A stretch of DNA of 64,000 nucleotides from Schaalia georgiae DSM 6843. GTDB lineage: Bacteria; Actinomycetota; Actinomycetes; Actinomycetales; Actinomycetaceae. Location of the stretch: NCBI RefSeq assembly GCF_000429245.1, contig NZ_AUBM01000008.1, positions 1 to 64,000 of the forward strand. Direction: 5' to 3'. Below are positions 8,827-17,775 of this stretch, in pieces (within the stretch, counting starts at the first letter, position 1; each line of letters opens with the position of its first letter). The notes beneath the pieces are model-generated. The model made no database searches. It was not told the DNA's origin and worked only from the letters and a program-made list of their open reading frames with translations. The translations under genes and the position numbers were made by a program.

Positions 8827-9522
8827 ATGGCCGACGCGCAGGACGCGAACACCCGCCAGCAGGTCCTCGACCTCGTCGTCGAGAAGGGGCCGGTCACGGC
8901 GTCCGCCATCGCGAGGATCCTGGGGTTGACCACCGCCGCGGTGCGCAGGCACATCACGATCCTCATGGAGTCGGAGGAGATCGCCGAGCACGAGCCCGGA
9001 ACGGTGGCCAAACGCGGCAGGGGCCGTCCCGCGCGCCACTACATCGCCACCGAGCGCGCCCACATGCACTTGGCCGACGGGTACTCCGATTTGGCCGTCA
9101 AAGCCCTCAGGCACCTGGGGCAAGTCGGCGGCGAGGAAGCGGTCGACTCCTTCGCCGCTGCGCGCTCGCGCGAGATCGAGCGGCGCTACGCGCCCATCGT
9201 GCGCGACGCAGGCAAGGACCCGCGCGTGCGCGCCCAGGCGCTGGCCGACGCCCTCACCCAGGACGGCTACGCCGCCACAGTGCGTGAGATCGCCAACGGC
9301 ACCTTCGCGGTCCAGCTGTGCCAGGGGCACTGCCCCATCCAGCACGTGGCGGGGGACTTCCCCCAGTTGTGCGACGCCGAGACCCAGGCGTTCTCCCGCC
9401 TGCTCGACGTCCACGTCCAACGGCTCGCCACGCTCGCGGGCGGCGAGCACGTGTGCACCACGCACATCCCGGTGGGCATGCCCACTATCCGCCCTGGAGC
9501 GCGGGCGGCGCTGCGCAAGTAA
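8827..9522 (+). CDS. sufR: SufR, Fe-S cluster sensing repressor of the suf operon
   Basis: 231 residues. The N-terminal winged helix-turn-helix spans about residues 10-75 (SAIARILGLTTAAVRRHI, then a basic wing RGRGRPARHY). Four cysteines sit in the C-terminal half at 165, 169, 182 and 210; C169 and C182 keep the C-X12-C spacing of SufR cluster ligands. Known SufR proteins repress suf when loaded with an Fe-S cluster. GGGAGGAACC before ATG 8827 is a good RBS. It is the first gene of the operon, so it probably autoregulates. Confidence 0.9.
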   Translation: MADAQDANTRQQVLDLVVEKGPVTASAIARILGLTTAAVRRHITILMESEEIAEHEPGTVAKRGRGRPARHYIATERAHMHLADGYSDLAVKALRHLGQVGGEEAVDSFAAARSREIERRYAPIVRDAGKDPRVRAQALADALTQDGYAATVREIANGTFAVQLCQGHCPIQHVAGDFPQLCDAETQAFSRLLDVHVQRLATLAGGEHVCTTHIPVGMPTIRPGARAALRK

Positions 9523-9562
9523 ATTAGCGCGCAGAGCACATTGATGAGAGGTTGACACCACC

Positions 9563-11008
9563 ATGACCCAGGCACCCCCATTGGGCGCTGAAGAACGTCG
9601 CATGACCGACGACGAGATCATCGGTTCCATCGGGAAGTACGAGTTCGGATGGCACGACTCCGACGACTACTCCAAGGGCGTTCCCTACGGAATCGACGAG
9701 AGCGTCGTCCGCCATATCTCGGACGTGAAGGGCGAACCGCAGTGGATGCGGGAGCGGCGCCTCAAAGCCCTCGAGCTCTTCGACCGCAAACCCATGCCCG
9801 CCTGGGGGCCCGACCTGTCGGGCGTCGACTTCGACGCCTTCAAATACTACGTGCGCCCCACGGACCGCCAGGTCAACGACTGGGAGGACCTGCCCGAGGA
9901 GATCCGCGACACCTACGACCGCCTCGGAATCCCCGAGGCGGAGAAGGCGCGCCTCGTGTCCGGCGTGGCCGCCCAGTACGAGTCCGAGGTCGTCTACCAG
10001 CAGATCCAGGAGGACCTGGAGCGCCAGGGCGTCATCTTCACCGACACCGACACGGGCCTGCGCGAGCACCCCGAGATCTTCGAGGAGTACTTCGGCAAGT
10101 GCGTACCCGCCGGGGACAACAAGTTCTCGGCGCTCAACACCGCCGCCTGGTCCGGGGGGTCCTTCGTCTACGTCCCCAAGGGCGTGCACGTGAACATCCC
10201 GCTGCAGGCCTACTTCCGCATCAACACCCAGGCGATGGGCCAGTTCGAGCGGACGCTCATCATCGCCGACGAGGGCTCCTACGTCCACTACGTCGAGGGC
10301 TGCACGGCGCCCATCTACGACGAGAACTCCCTGCACTCGGGCGTCATCGAGATCTTCGTGAAGAAGGACGCGCGCGTGCGCTACACGACCATCCAGAACT
10401 GGTCGACCAACGTCCTCAACCTGGTGACGCAGCGCGCCATGGTCGACGAGGGGGGCACCATGGAATGGGTGGACGGCAATATGGGCGCCGCCATCACCAT
10501 GAAGTACCCCGCCTGCTTCCTCATGGGCGCCCACGCCCGCGGCGAGACCCTGTCCATCGGCTTCGCCGGCCCCGGCCAGCAGCAGGACACGGGCGCGAAA
10601 ATGGTGCACATGGCGCCCCACACCTCGTCGTCCATCGTGTCCAAGTCCGTGTCCCGGGGCGGGGGGCGCACCTCGTACCGCGGCCTCGTCCAGGTCAACG
10701 CCCGGGCGCGCCACTCCAAGTCCAACGTGCTGTGCGACGCGCTGCTGGTCGACAAGGTGTCGCGCACCGACACCTACCCCTACGTGGACGTGCGCACCGA
10801 CGACGTCGAGATGGGGCACGAGGCGACCGTGTCGAAGGTGAGCGCCGACCAGCTCTTCTACCTCATGAGCCGGGGGCTGGCGGAGAACGAGGCGATGGCC
10901 ACCATCGTCCGCGGCTTCGTCGAGCCCATCGCCAAGGAGCTCCCCATGGAGTACGCCCTCGAACTCAATCGCCTGATCGAACTGCAGATGGAAGGATCCG
11001 TCGGCTGA
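9563..11008 (+). CDS. sufB: Fe-S cluster scaffold subunit SufB
   Basis: 481 residues, typical length. Conserved SufB stretches are present: WSGGSFVYVPKGVHV, EGCTAPIYDENSLHSGVIE, SVSRGGGRTSYRG and the C-terminal MSRGLAENEAM. The Cys in SKSNVLCDALL is the likely cluster or persulfide residue. SufB forms the SufBC2D complex that builds Fe-S clusters. An AGAGG-like RBS lies about 12 bases before the ATG, and the stop overlaps the sufD start (TGATG). Confidence 0.96.
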   Translation: MTQAPPLGAEERRMTDDEIIGSIGKYEFGWHDSDDYSKGVPYGIDESVVRHISDVKGEPQWMRERRLKALELFDRKPMPAWGPDLSGVDFDAFKYYVRPTDRQVNDWEDLPEEIRDTYDRLGIPEAEKARLVSGVAAQYESEVVYQQIQEDLERQGVIFTDTDTGLREHPEIFEEYFGKCVPAGDNKFSALNTAAWSGGSFVYVPKGVHVNIPLQAYFRINTQAMGQFERTLIIADEGSYVHYVEGCTAPIYDENSLHSGVIEIFVKKDARVRYTTIQNWSTNVLNLVTQRAMVDEGGTMEWVDGNMGAAITMKYPACFLMGAHARGETLSIGFAGPGQQQDTGAKMVHMAPHTSSSIVSKSVSRGGGRTSYRGLVQVNARARHSKSNVLCDALLVDKVSRTDTYPYVDVRTDDVEMGHEATVSKVSADQLFYLMSRGLAENEAMATIVRGFVEPIAKELPMEYALELNRLIELQMEGSVG

Positions 11009-12201
11009 TGCCCACGCCCAACACTATCGCCGAGACGATGAACAAGGCCCACTCCCACGGGGGCGGCGCCGGATCGACCTCGCACTCCTCGCGCGCCGAC
11101 CGCCCCACGTCCTTCTCCCTCGACGACATCCCCGTTCCCGCCGGGCGCGAGGAGGACTGGCGCTTCACACCGCTGCGCCGCATCGACGCGCTCTTCGACC
11201 CCGCGAACTACGACCGGGGCGACGCGCCGATCAGCGTCGACGCCCCCGACGGCGTCACCGTCGAGACGGCAGGCCGCTCCGACGCGCGCCTGGGGAGGGT
11301 TCTGGCCCCGGGCGACCGCACGGCCGTGGTCGCCTGGAACGGCTTCGATCAGGCCACCGTCGTCGAAATCCCCCGTGGGGCGGAACTCGCCTCGCCGGTG
11401 CGCATCGCCGTCACCGGGGTGGAGGGCACGCGCTGCCAGCACCTGGTCGTGCGCGCGGGCGCCATGTCGAGGGCCACCGTCATCGTTTCCCACACCGGCA
11501 GCCCCGGTGCCAGGATCAACCAGGGCATCGAGGTGGAAGCGGGCGACGGCGCGGACCTGACCGTCGTGTCCCTGCAGGAGTGGGACGACACGGTCGTCCA
11601 CGCCTCCAACCAGCGCCTCGCCCTGGGGCGCGACGCCAAGCTCACGCACATCGTCGTCACTTTCGGCGGCGACCTGGTGCGCGTGTGCTCCGACACGGAC
11701 TTCCGCGGGCCCGGCTCCGAGCTCACCATGCTCGGCCTCTACTTCGTCGACGCCGGCCAGCACCTGGAGCACCGCGTCTTCGTCGACCACGCCCAGCCCA
11801 ACTGCTACTCGCGCGTCACCTACAAGGGCGCTCTGCAGGGAAAGGACGCGCACTCCGTGTGGATCGGCGACTGCCTGATCCGCGAGACCGCCGACGACAC
11901 CGACACCTACGAGCTCAACCGCAACCTCGTGCTCACCGAGGGCGCGAAGGCCGACTCGGTGCCCAACCTGGAGATCGAGAACGGCGAGATCAAGGGAGCG
12001 GGGCACGCCTCGGCGACAGGGCGCTTCGACGACGAGCAGCTGTTCTACCTCATGAGCCGAGGCGTCCCCGAGTCCGAGGCGCGGCGCCTCGTCGTGCGCG
12101 GCTTCTTCGCCGAACTCGTCAACCAGATCGGCGTCCCCGAGGTGGCCGCCCGCCTCATGGCGACCGTCGAGGCCGAACTGGCCAAGTCCCGCAACAACTG
12201 A
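11008..12201 (+). CDS. sufD: SufBCD complex subunit SufD
   Basis: 397 residues. The His/Gly/Ser-rich N terminus (HSHGGGAGSTSHSS) looks disordered and precedes the SufD beta-helix domain. The C-terminal MSRGVPESEARRLVVRGFF matches the SufB/SufD family signature. ATG 11008 overlaps the sufB stop by one base. Partner of SufB and SufC in cluster assembly. Confidence 0.95.
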   Translation: MPTPNTIAETMNKAHSHGGGAGSTSHSSRADRPTSFSLDDIPVPAGREEDWRFTPLRRIDALFDPANYDRGDAPISVDAPDGVTVETAGRSDARLGRVLAPGDRTAVVAWNGFDQATVVEIPRGAELASPVRIAVTGVEGTRCQHLVVRAGAMSRATVIVSHTGSPGARINQGIEVEAGDGADLTVVSLQEWDDTVVHASNQRLALGRDAKLTHIVVTFGGDLVRVCSDTDFRGPGSELTMLGLYFVDAGQHLEHRVFVDHAQPNCYSRVTYKGALQGKDAHSVWIGDCLIRETADDTDTYELNRNLVLTEGAKADSVPNLEIENGEIKGAGHASATGRFDDEQLFYLMSRGVPESEARRLVVRGFFAELVNQIGVPEVAARLMATVEAELAKSRNN

Positions 12202-12218
12202 CTTCCCGAGGAACACAC

Positions 12219-12968
12219 ATGTCGACACTGAAAATCAAGGACCTGCACGTCTCCGTGGAGACCCAGGACGGCGCCAAGGAGATCCTCAAGGGCGTCAACC
12301 TCACCATCGAGTCCGGCGAGATCCACGCCATCATGGGCCCCAACGGATCGGGCAAGTCCACCATGGCCTACGCGCTGGCAGGCCACCCCGACTACGAGAT
12401 CACGCAGGGCGAGGCGTGGCTGGACGACCAGCTCATCACGGAGATGAGCGTCGACGAGCGCGCCAAGGCCGGCCTGTTCCTGGCCATGCAGTACCCCGTC
12501 GAGGTCGCGGGGGTGTCCGTCTCCAACTTCTTGCGCACCGCCAAGACCGCGATCGAGGGCCGCGCACCGGCCCTGCGCACGTGGGTCAAGGAGGTGCGCG
12601 GCGCCATGGAGGGCCTGCGCATGGACCCCGACTTCGCCGAGCGCGACGTCAACGTCGGCTTCTCCGGCGGTGAGAAGAAGCGCCTGGAGATCCTGCAGAT
12701 GGAGCTGCTCAAGCCCTCCTTCGCCGTGCTGGACGAGACGGACTCCGGCCTGGACGTCGACGCGCTGCGCATCGTTTCCGAGGGCGTCAACCGCGTCCAC
12801 GGCGACACCGGCTGCGGCGTCATGCTCATCACCCACTACACGCGCATCCTGCGCTACATCAAGCCCAGTCACGTCCACGTCTTCGTCGATGGGCGCGTCG
12901 CCGCCCAGGGCGGTCCCGAGCTGGCCGACCAACTCGAGGAGACCGGCTACGACACGTATCTGAAGTGA
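12219..12968 (+). CDS. sufC: Fe-S assembly ATPase SufC
   Basis: 249 residues, ABC ATPase. Walker A GPNGSGKST, signature FSGGEKKRLE, Walker B FAVLDETDSGLD and the H-loop in LITHYTRIL are all present. It is cytosolic and drives SufBC2D rather than transport. RBS CGAGGAAC precedes ATG 12219. The stop overlaps the sufS GTG (GTGA). Confidence 0.97.
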   Translation: MSTLKIKDLHVSVETQDGAKEILKGVNLTIESGEIHAIMGPNGSGKSTMAYALAGHPDYEITQGEAWLDDQLITEMSVDERAKAGLFLAMQYPVEVAGVSVSNFLRTAKTAIEGRAPALRTWVKEVRGAMEGLRMDPDFAERDVNVGFSGGEKKRLEILQMELLKPSFAVLDETDSGLDVDALRIVSEGVNRVHGDTGCGVMLITHYTRILRYIKPSHVHVFVDGRVAAQGGPELADQLEETGYDTYLK

Positions 12969-14248
12969 CGATGACGGCAACGGACTTCAGCGCCGCCGAG
13001 CTCGAGGCAATACGGTCGGACTTCCCGATCCTGTCCCGCCCCGGGCGCGGCGGCGCGCCCATCGCCTACCTGGACGCTTCCGCCACGTCGCAGAAGCCCC
13101 GCCAGGTCATCGAGGCGGAAGCCGACTTCTACAGGCTGCACAACGGCGCCGTCCACCGCGGCACCCACCTGCTGGGCGACGAGTCCACCGATGCCTTCGA
13201 GCGCGCCCGCTCGGTGCTGGCGGGCTTCATCGGCGCCAGGGCCGACGAGGTCGTGTGGACGAAGAACGCCACCGAGGCGATCAACCTGGTCGCCCTGGCG
13301 ATCGGGCACGCCAGCTGCGGGCGCGGAGGCGGGGCGGCGGAGGGGCTGAGGATCGGCCAGGGCGACCGCATCGTCGTCACCCGCGCCGAGCACCACGCGA
13401 ACATCGTGCCCTGGCAGGAGCTGTGCGCGCGCACCGGAGCCGAACTGGCGTGGCTGGACCTGCTGGAGGACGGGCGCATCGACCTGGGCGCACTGGACGC
13501 CATCGCACCCAACACCCGCCTGGTCGCCTTCACCCACGTCTCAAACGTGACCGGCGCCGTCTCGCCGGTCGATGCGGTCGTCGCGGCCGCCAGGGAGGCG
13601 GGCGCCCTCGTCCTGCTCGACACCTGCCAGTCGAGCGCCCACATGCCCATCGACGTGGCGCGCCTGGGCGCCGACTTCGCCGTGTTCTCCTCCCACAAGA
13701 TGCTGGGGCCCACGGGCGCGGGCGCGCTGTGGGGGCGCAGGGAACTGCTCGAAGCAATGCCCCCCGTCCTCACCGGCGGCTCCATGATCGAGTGGGTCTC
13801 CATGGAGGGCAGCACTTTCATGGCGCCGCCCGAGCGCTTCGAGGCCGGCTCGCAGCCCGTCGCGCAGATCGCGGGGTGGGCGAGGGCCCTGGAGTACTTG
13901 GACGCGCTGGGCATGGACCGGATCGAGGCCCACGAGCACGCGCTCACGCGCCTCATGCTGGAGGGCATCGCCTCAGTGGAGGGAGTGCGCGTCCTCGGCC
14001 CGGGCACCGACTCCGACCGCATCGGCGTCGTCGCCTTCGCTGTGGACGGAGTCCACCCCCACGACGTGGGCCAGGTCATGGACGCCTACGATGTTGCGGT
14101 GCGCGTCGGGCACCACTGTGCGATACCGTTGCACACGTTCTTCGGGGTGCGCTCCTCGGCCCGCGCCTCGGTGGCGCTGACGACCACCGCCGACGAGATC
14201 GAACGGATGGTCGAGGCGCTGGGCAGGGTGCGCGGTTTCTTCGGCTGA
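12965..14248 (+). CDS. sufS: Type II cysteine desulfurase SufS
   Basis: 427 residues from GTG 12965, which overlaps the sufC stop; ATG 12971, two codons in, is the alternative. It is a PLP enzyme: the Schiff-base Lys is in SSHKMLGPTG and the catalytic Cys in RVGHHCAIPLH, the RxGHHCA form of type II enzymes. It takes sulfur from cysteine and hands it to SufU, encoded next. A short Gly-rich loop (GRGGGAAEG) sits before GDRIVVTRAEHHANI, at a place where lengths vary in the family. Confidence 0.95.
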   Translation: MTMTATDFSAAELEAIRSDFPILSRPGRGGAPIAYLDASATSQKPRQVIEAEADFYRLHNGAVHRGTHLLGDESTDAFERARSVLAGFIGARADEVVWTKNATEAINLVALAIGHASCGRGGGAAEGLRIGQGDRIVVTRAEHHANIVPWQELCARTGAELAWLDLLEDGRIDLGALDAIAPNTRLVAFTHVSNVTGAVSPVDAVVAAAREAGALVLLDTCQSSAHMPIDVARLGADFAVFSSHKMLGPTGAGALWGRRELLEAMPPVLTGGSMIEWVSMEGSTFMAPPERFEAGSQPVAQIAGWARALEYLDALGMDRIEAHEHALTRLMLEGIASVEGVRVLGPGTDSDRIGVVAFAVDGVHPHDVGQVMDAYDVAVRVGHHCAIPLHTFFGVRSSARASVALTTTADEIERMVEALGRVRGFFG

Positions 14249-14279
14249 CGCCGCGCGAAGGGAAGGAAAGGGAAACACG

Positions 14280-14768
14280 ATGGGCAGTCTGGACCAGCTC
14301 TACCAGCAGGTCATCCTCGACCACGCGCGCGAGCGCCACGGCGCGGGAGACCCGCACCACCACGGGGCCACGTCCCACCAGGTGAACCCCACGTGCGGCG
14401 ACGAGGTCACCCTGGGCGTCACGCTGGAGGACGGCGCCCTGGCGTCCCTGGACTGGGATGGCGACGGCTGCTCCATCTCCAGGGCCTCCCTGTCGATGCT
14501 CACCGATCTCGCCGTCGGCAAGTCCGTGGAGGAGGTCGGCGCCCTCTACGGCGCCATGGAGGCCATGATGCACTCGCGCAACCTCGGCGTCGACGACGAG
14601 GTCCTGGACCGCCTGGGCGACGCAGCCGCCCTGGAATCCACCTCCCAGTTCGCCAACCGCGTCAAATGCGCGCTGCTGGGCTGGTACGCCCTGCGCGACG
14701 CGATCGCCAAGTCCGGCTACGACATCTCCGCCACCAGTGGCACCACCGAGCAAGGAGACCCCAGATGA
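14280..14768 (+). CDS. sufU: SufU zinc-dependent sulfurtransferase
   Basis: 162 residues. Zinc ligands expected for SufU are visible: C39 and D41 (NPTCGDE), C64 (GDGCSIS) and C130 (RVKCALLGW). SufU accepts persulfide from SufS. The purine-rich AAGGAAAGGG before ATG 14280 is a strong RBS. The stop overlaps the next gene (ATGA). Confidence 0.95.
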   Translation: MGSLDQLYQQVILDHARERHGAGDPHHHGATSHQVNPTCGDEVTLGVTLEDGALASLDWDGDGCSISRASLSMLTDLAVGKSVEEVGALYGAMEAMMHSRNLGVDDEVLDRLGDAAALESTSQFANRVKCALLGWYALRDAIAKSGYDISATSGTTEQGDPR

Positions 14769-15196
14769 GCAACCCGATGGCCCAGTCCGAGCCCGTGGAG
14801 CAGCGCTTCGCGGCCCCCGCCCAGCCCGCCGCCCCCGAGGGCGCCGCAGTCCGCCAGATCGACGGCACCGACATCGTCGAGCAGGGGACGCTGGCAGGGG
14901 AGAGCGTCCTGGAGGCCCTCAAGGACGTCATCGACCCCGAGCTCGGCATCAATATCGTCGACCTCGGCCTGGTCTACGGGGTGTTCATCGCCCCCGACAA
15001 CGCCGTGCGCCTCGACATGACGCTCACCTCCGCGGCGTGCCCCCTCACGGACGTCATCGAGCGCCAAGCCCAGATGATCCTGGCCTCCGTCACCGACCAG
15101 ACTCAGATCAACTGGGTGTGGATGCCGCCGTGGGGGCCCGACCGCATCACCCCCGACGGGCGCGAGCAGCTGCGCGCCATCGGCTTCAACGTGTGA
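14765..15196 (+). CDS. sufT: SufT-like MIP18/DUF59 protein
   Basis: 143 residues. A Pro/Ala-rich N-terminal ~40 residues precede the DUF59 domain, with VIDPELGINIVDLGLVYGV and TLTSAACPLTD. The Cys in that motif is the usual metal-binding position. The family helps mature Fe-S proteins; the last gene of the suf operon is its usual place in actinobacteria. It ends 10 bases before a convergent accessory gene. Confidence 0.9.
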   Translation: MSNPMAQSEPVEQRFAAPAQPAAPEGAAVRQIDGTDIVEQGTLAGESVLEALKDVIDPELGINIVDLGLVYGVFIAPDNAVRLDMTLTSAACPLTDVIERQAQMILASVTDQTQINWVWMPPWGPDRITPDGREQLRAIGFNV

Positions 15197-15206
15197 GGGA
15201 CGGGCC

Positions 15207-15842
15207 TCAGCCGCCCTCAAGGGAGTCGTGCAACTGGGTGAGGCGGACCAGGGCGCGTGCCAGGGAGTCGTTGTGGTCAGCGGCGCGGATGGCCGACCAA
15301 TGGCGTGACGCGAAGTCCGCGAGGCGACGGCCGTAGAGGGGGCCGAAGCTCAGTTTTCCCTTCGTCGTGCGCACCATCGTCTTGCGAACGTCTTTGATCC
15401 TCGCTTTGCTCAACACGTTGAGCAGAACCTCCTTGTGGCTCCCCATCCGCCCCAGCGCGGCTGAATCGGGGATCGCGGAAGGGCTGAGGCCGCAGAACGC
15501 GGCGAGACCGTCACGGTACGCGAGGATCCAGCTCTCAACGCACACGTCAACAACGCGGATAATGAATCCGGCCGGAACAGGCGTGATCTGACTCAATCCC
15601 TCCATCTCAACGCGTAGTTCTTTCGGGCAATGGTGGTCACCGTCGACGAATAGGATGCGCGGGTAGTACTGTGCGGCTTGCGCGTGCGAAGACATGCGTT
15701 TCCGTATGTTCTTCACTCCGTGGGCGACCTGTATGCCGCTGGCGTCCACCTGCCATTGTGCGGATTCTAGGAGCGAATGGATGATGGGGACATCGGTGGT
15801 GCCCTCCACGTACACCTCTGCGGGCAGTGGCGCCAGCGTCAT
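15207..15842 (-). CDS. TOPRIM-like nuclease-type protein of an OLD/AbiL-like ATPase-nuclease pair
   Basis: About 211 residues from ATG 15842 (GTG 15845 is also in frame). The N-terminal EVYVEGTTDVPII and the later LFVDGDHH give the Glu and DxD pattern of a TOPRIM-type fold, and RVVDVCVESWI adds another acidic patch. The C terminus ends with a helical FASRHWS...SLARALVRL region, as I recall from DUF4276/TOPRIM partners of OLD-like ATPases. The start overlaps the stop of the upstream ATPase remnant by one base (TGATG), so the two were once one operon. The frame is intact although its partner is broken. Family placement is by motif only. Confidence 0.6.
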   Translation of the reverse strand: MTLAPLPAEVYVEGTTDVPIIHSLLESAQWQVDASGIQVAHGVKNIRKRMSSHAQAAQYYPRILFVDGDHHCPKELRVEMEGLSQITPVPAGFIIRVVDVCVESWILAYRDGLAAFCGLSPSAIPDSAALGRMGSHKEVLLNVLSKARIKDVRKTMVRTTKGKLSFGPLYGRRLADFASRHWSAIRAADHNDSLARALVRLTQLHDSLEGG

Positions 15843-16461
15843 CACATCACCGCGTTCGAGGGGATCTCGTGACGCGCGGTGAGTTCCACGACCTCAGAGG
15901 GCGGGAACTGCGCTTCGACGGCCGCCCGGATGCGGGGGTCTTCGCTTTCGGAGAGGAGTTCGCCGGTTGTTCCTTCATCGGTTGTCCGTAGGAGCAAGAC
16001 CTGGTCGGCGCCGATAGTCTCATCGGAAAGGAGTTCCGGAGAATGCGTGGTGATGACCATCTGGATCTTTTTATTGTATGCGACCTCGGCCAGGAAGGAG
16101 GGCAGGGAGCGCACGACGGAGGGTTGCAAGAAGGTTTCGGGCTCCTCCAGCAGCACTAAGGTGGTGCTGCGCGGCAAAGTCGCAAGATCGAAGAGGATGC
16201 CGAGTAGGCGCAGGGTTCCCTCGGAGAACTGGTCGTGGGTGAAGCGCGACGAGGCGCTCTCCGGGTCGTCGCTGTAGAAGACGACCTCTTCTCCAGCAAG
16301 TCGCCGGTAGGAGAGATTCGGTACCTCCGGGACGGTGGCCGCCATAATCGGACGGATACGGGCACAACCGTGTCCAGTGCAGTGGCTGGGAACCGGCCCG
16401 CGAGTTGGAAGAAACCAGTTCCGTGGTCGTCGGGCTCGAAGCGCCCGTACATCTCATGTAG
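15842..16461 (-). pseudogene. 5'-truncated, frameshifted AAA (OLD-type) ATPase
   Basis: The 3' half reads clearly as an AAA_21-type ATPase: signature-like FSEGTLRLLGILFDL, Walker B LVLLEEPETFLQP and the sensor ITTHSPELLSD. This frame starts near 16345. Just upstream a different frame (16345-16461, MYGRFEPDDHGTG...) looks like its continuation, so a frameshift is likely near 16345. Before that, stop codons occur, and there is no Walker A anywhere up to the DUF262 gene at 16576. The 5' half is therefore missing, apparently lost where the AT-rich island begins. An ATPase without a P-loop should be dead. Confidence 0.65.
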
Positions 16462-16575
16462 CTAAAATCATGGAAGAACGCATCCAAACAAGCAGTAACC
16501 TGCGCATATGTTCAGCTTGGACGACGTGTGCTAAAGTAGCCATCAGGTAGCGCGCAACATAGGAGGTTGTTCAGC

Positions 16576-17775
16576 ATGATCCGATCCGACGAGCCAACCT
16601 TTGTCGATGAGTGGAATACCGACGATGAGGAACAGGAGGTTTACAACCCGACGCGGGACGCGCAATCTATCGAAGAAAAATACAGTAGTAGTCAGTTAAG
16701 GATTGTAAGGGAAAGTCGTGATTGGCAGTTAGACTACCTTAGGGTTGCCCTTAACGGCGAAAGTGCGCTAGTTGACTTAAAGCCTCAGTATCAGAGGCGT
16801 GACAGATGGGATCTGAAGAAGCGTTCGCGACTTATCGAGTCTCTTTTGCTCAATATTCCCATTCCGTCGATATTTCTCTATGAGGGTGAGTACAATAGCT
16901 ACGAGGTGATCGACGGAAAGCAGCGACTTGAAACACTGCGCGCGTACTTGGGTAACGAGTTTCGCCTATCAGGTACTGAGTTCTGGCAAGAGCTTGACGG
17001 TAAGTTATTTTGCGAATTGCCTGACGTGATTCAGCGTGGACTGCTTCGTCGCTCTATTCCTTTGGTAATTCTTCTTGTGGAGACTAAAGATCTCAATGAT
17101 TCAGGCTTCGATATTCGTCGACTGCTGTTTAATCGCCTCAATACTGGTGGCGTCAATTTGAATCCACAAGAACTGCGGAATGCGCTATATTCTGGCCCAC
17201 TTTCAGATATGCTTCTTGAACTCAGTTCGGATGATCTGTTCACGACAGTTTGGGACATTCCCTCCCATTCCGCCGCCCCCGGATCTGTCCTTACGGATCA
17301 GGATGAGCTATTGTCAAATGCTCTATATTCTAAGATGGCGGACGTTGAGATTGTTCTACGATTCTTTGCTATTCGCGATGCGATTGATTCGGGCAGGCGG
17401 GGTGCTGTCCGGAAGTTGCTTGACGACTTTATGGAGCGTGAACGTAATGCTGATGAAAGGACGATTGAGGCCTACAAGGCTTTGTATCGTAAGTGCCAAG
17501 CGTCGCTGTACAGGGTCTTTAGTAGCAGCTTGTTTAGGCTGACGAAGAGTGGGAAGCTTAGTAGACCGCTGTATGATTCCTTGATGATTGCTTCTTCTCG
17601 TATTCCCGAGTCAAAGTGGGCTTCCGGAGAGTCTATTCGGGCTTCTTTGGATCGTTTGCTTGATTCGGAAGAGACTTATAGTATTCTGGTGGGGCGAAAG
17701 AATACGATGGCTAGTATTGTTGAGCGTGTTACTCTGGCTGAGGATCTGTTGCGGGGTGATTTTGATGGCGAGTGA
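16576..17775 (+). CDS. DUF262 (ParB-like, RloF/GmrS N-terminal-type) protein
   Basis: 399 residues from ATG 16576, nine bases after a perfect AGGAGG. The DUF262 core is recognised from QYQRRDRWDLKKRSRLIESLL, NIPIPSIFLYE and the motif DGKQRLETL with DGKQR at residues 113-117; DGQQR is the usual form, so Gln is replaced by Lys. Later NRLNTGGVNLNPQELRNALY is also family-typical. The domain shares the ParB/sulfiredoxin nucleotide-binding fold and occurs in type IV restriction (GmrSD) and other defence proteins. No HNH motif is visible, so this is not a full GmrSD. Base use is very unlike its neighbours: one row at 17,701 counts 29 G+C in 60. It overlaps the HEPN gene by 11 bases. Confidence 0.82.
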   Translation: MIRSDEPTFVDEWNTDDEEQEVYNPTRDAQSIEEKYSSSQLRIVRESRDWQLDYLRVALNGESALVDLKPQYQRRDRWDLKKRSRLIESLLLNIPIPSIFLYEGEYNSYEVIDGKQRLETLRAYLGNEFRLSGTEFWQELDGKLFCELPDVIQRGLLRRSIPLVILLVETKDLNDSGFDIRRLLFNRLNTGGVNLNPQELRNALYSGPLSDMLLELSSDDLFTTVWDIPSHSAAPGSVLTDQDELLSNALYSKMADVEIVLRFFAIRDAIDSGRRGAVRKLLDDFMERERNADERTIEAYKALYRKCQASLYRVFSSSLFRLTKSGKLSRPLYDSLMIASSRIPESKWASGESIRASLDRLLDSEETYSILVGRKNTMASIVERVTLAEDLLRGDFDGE

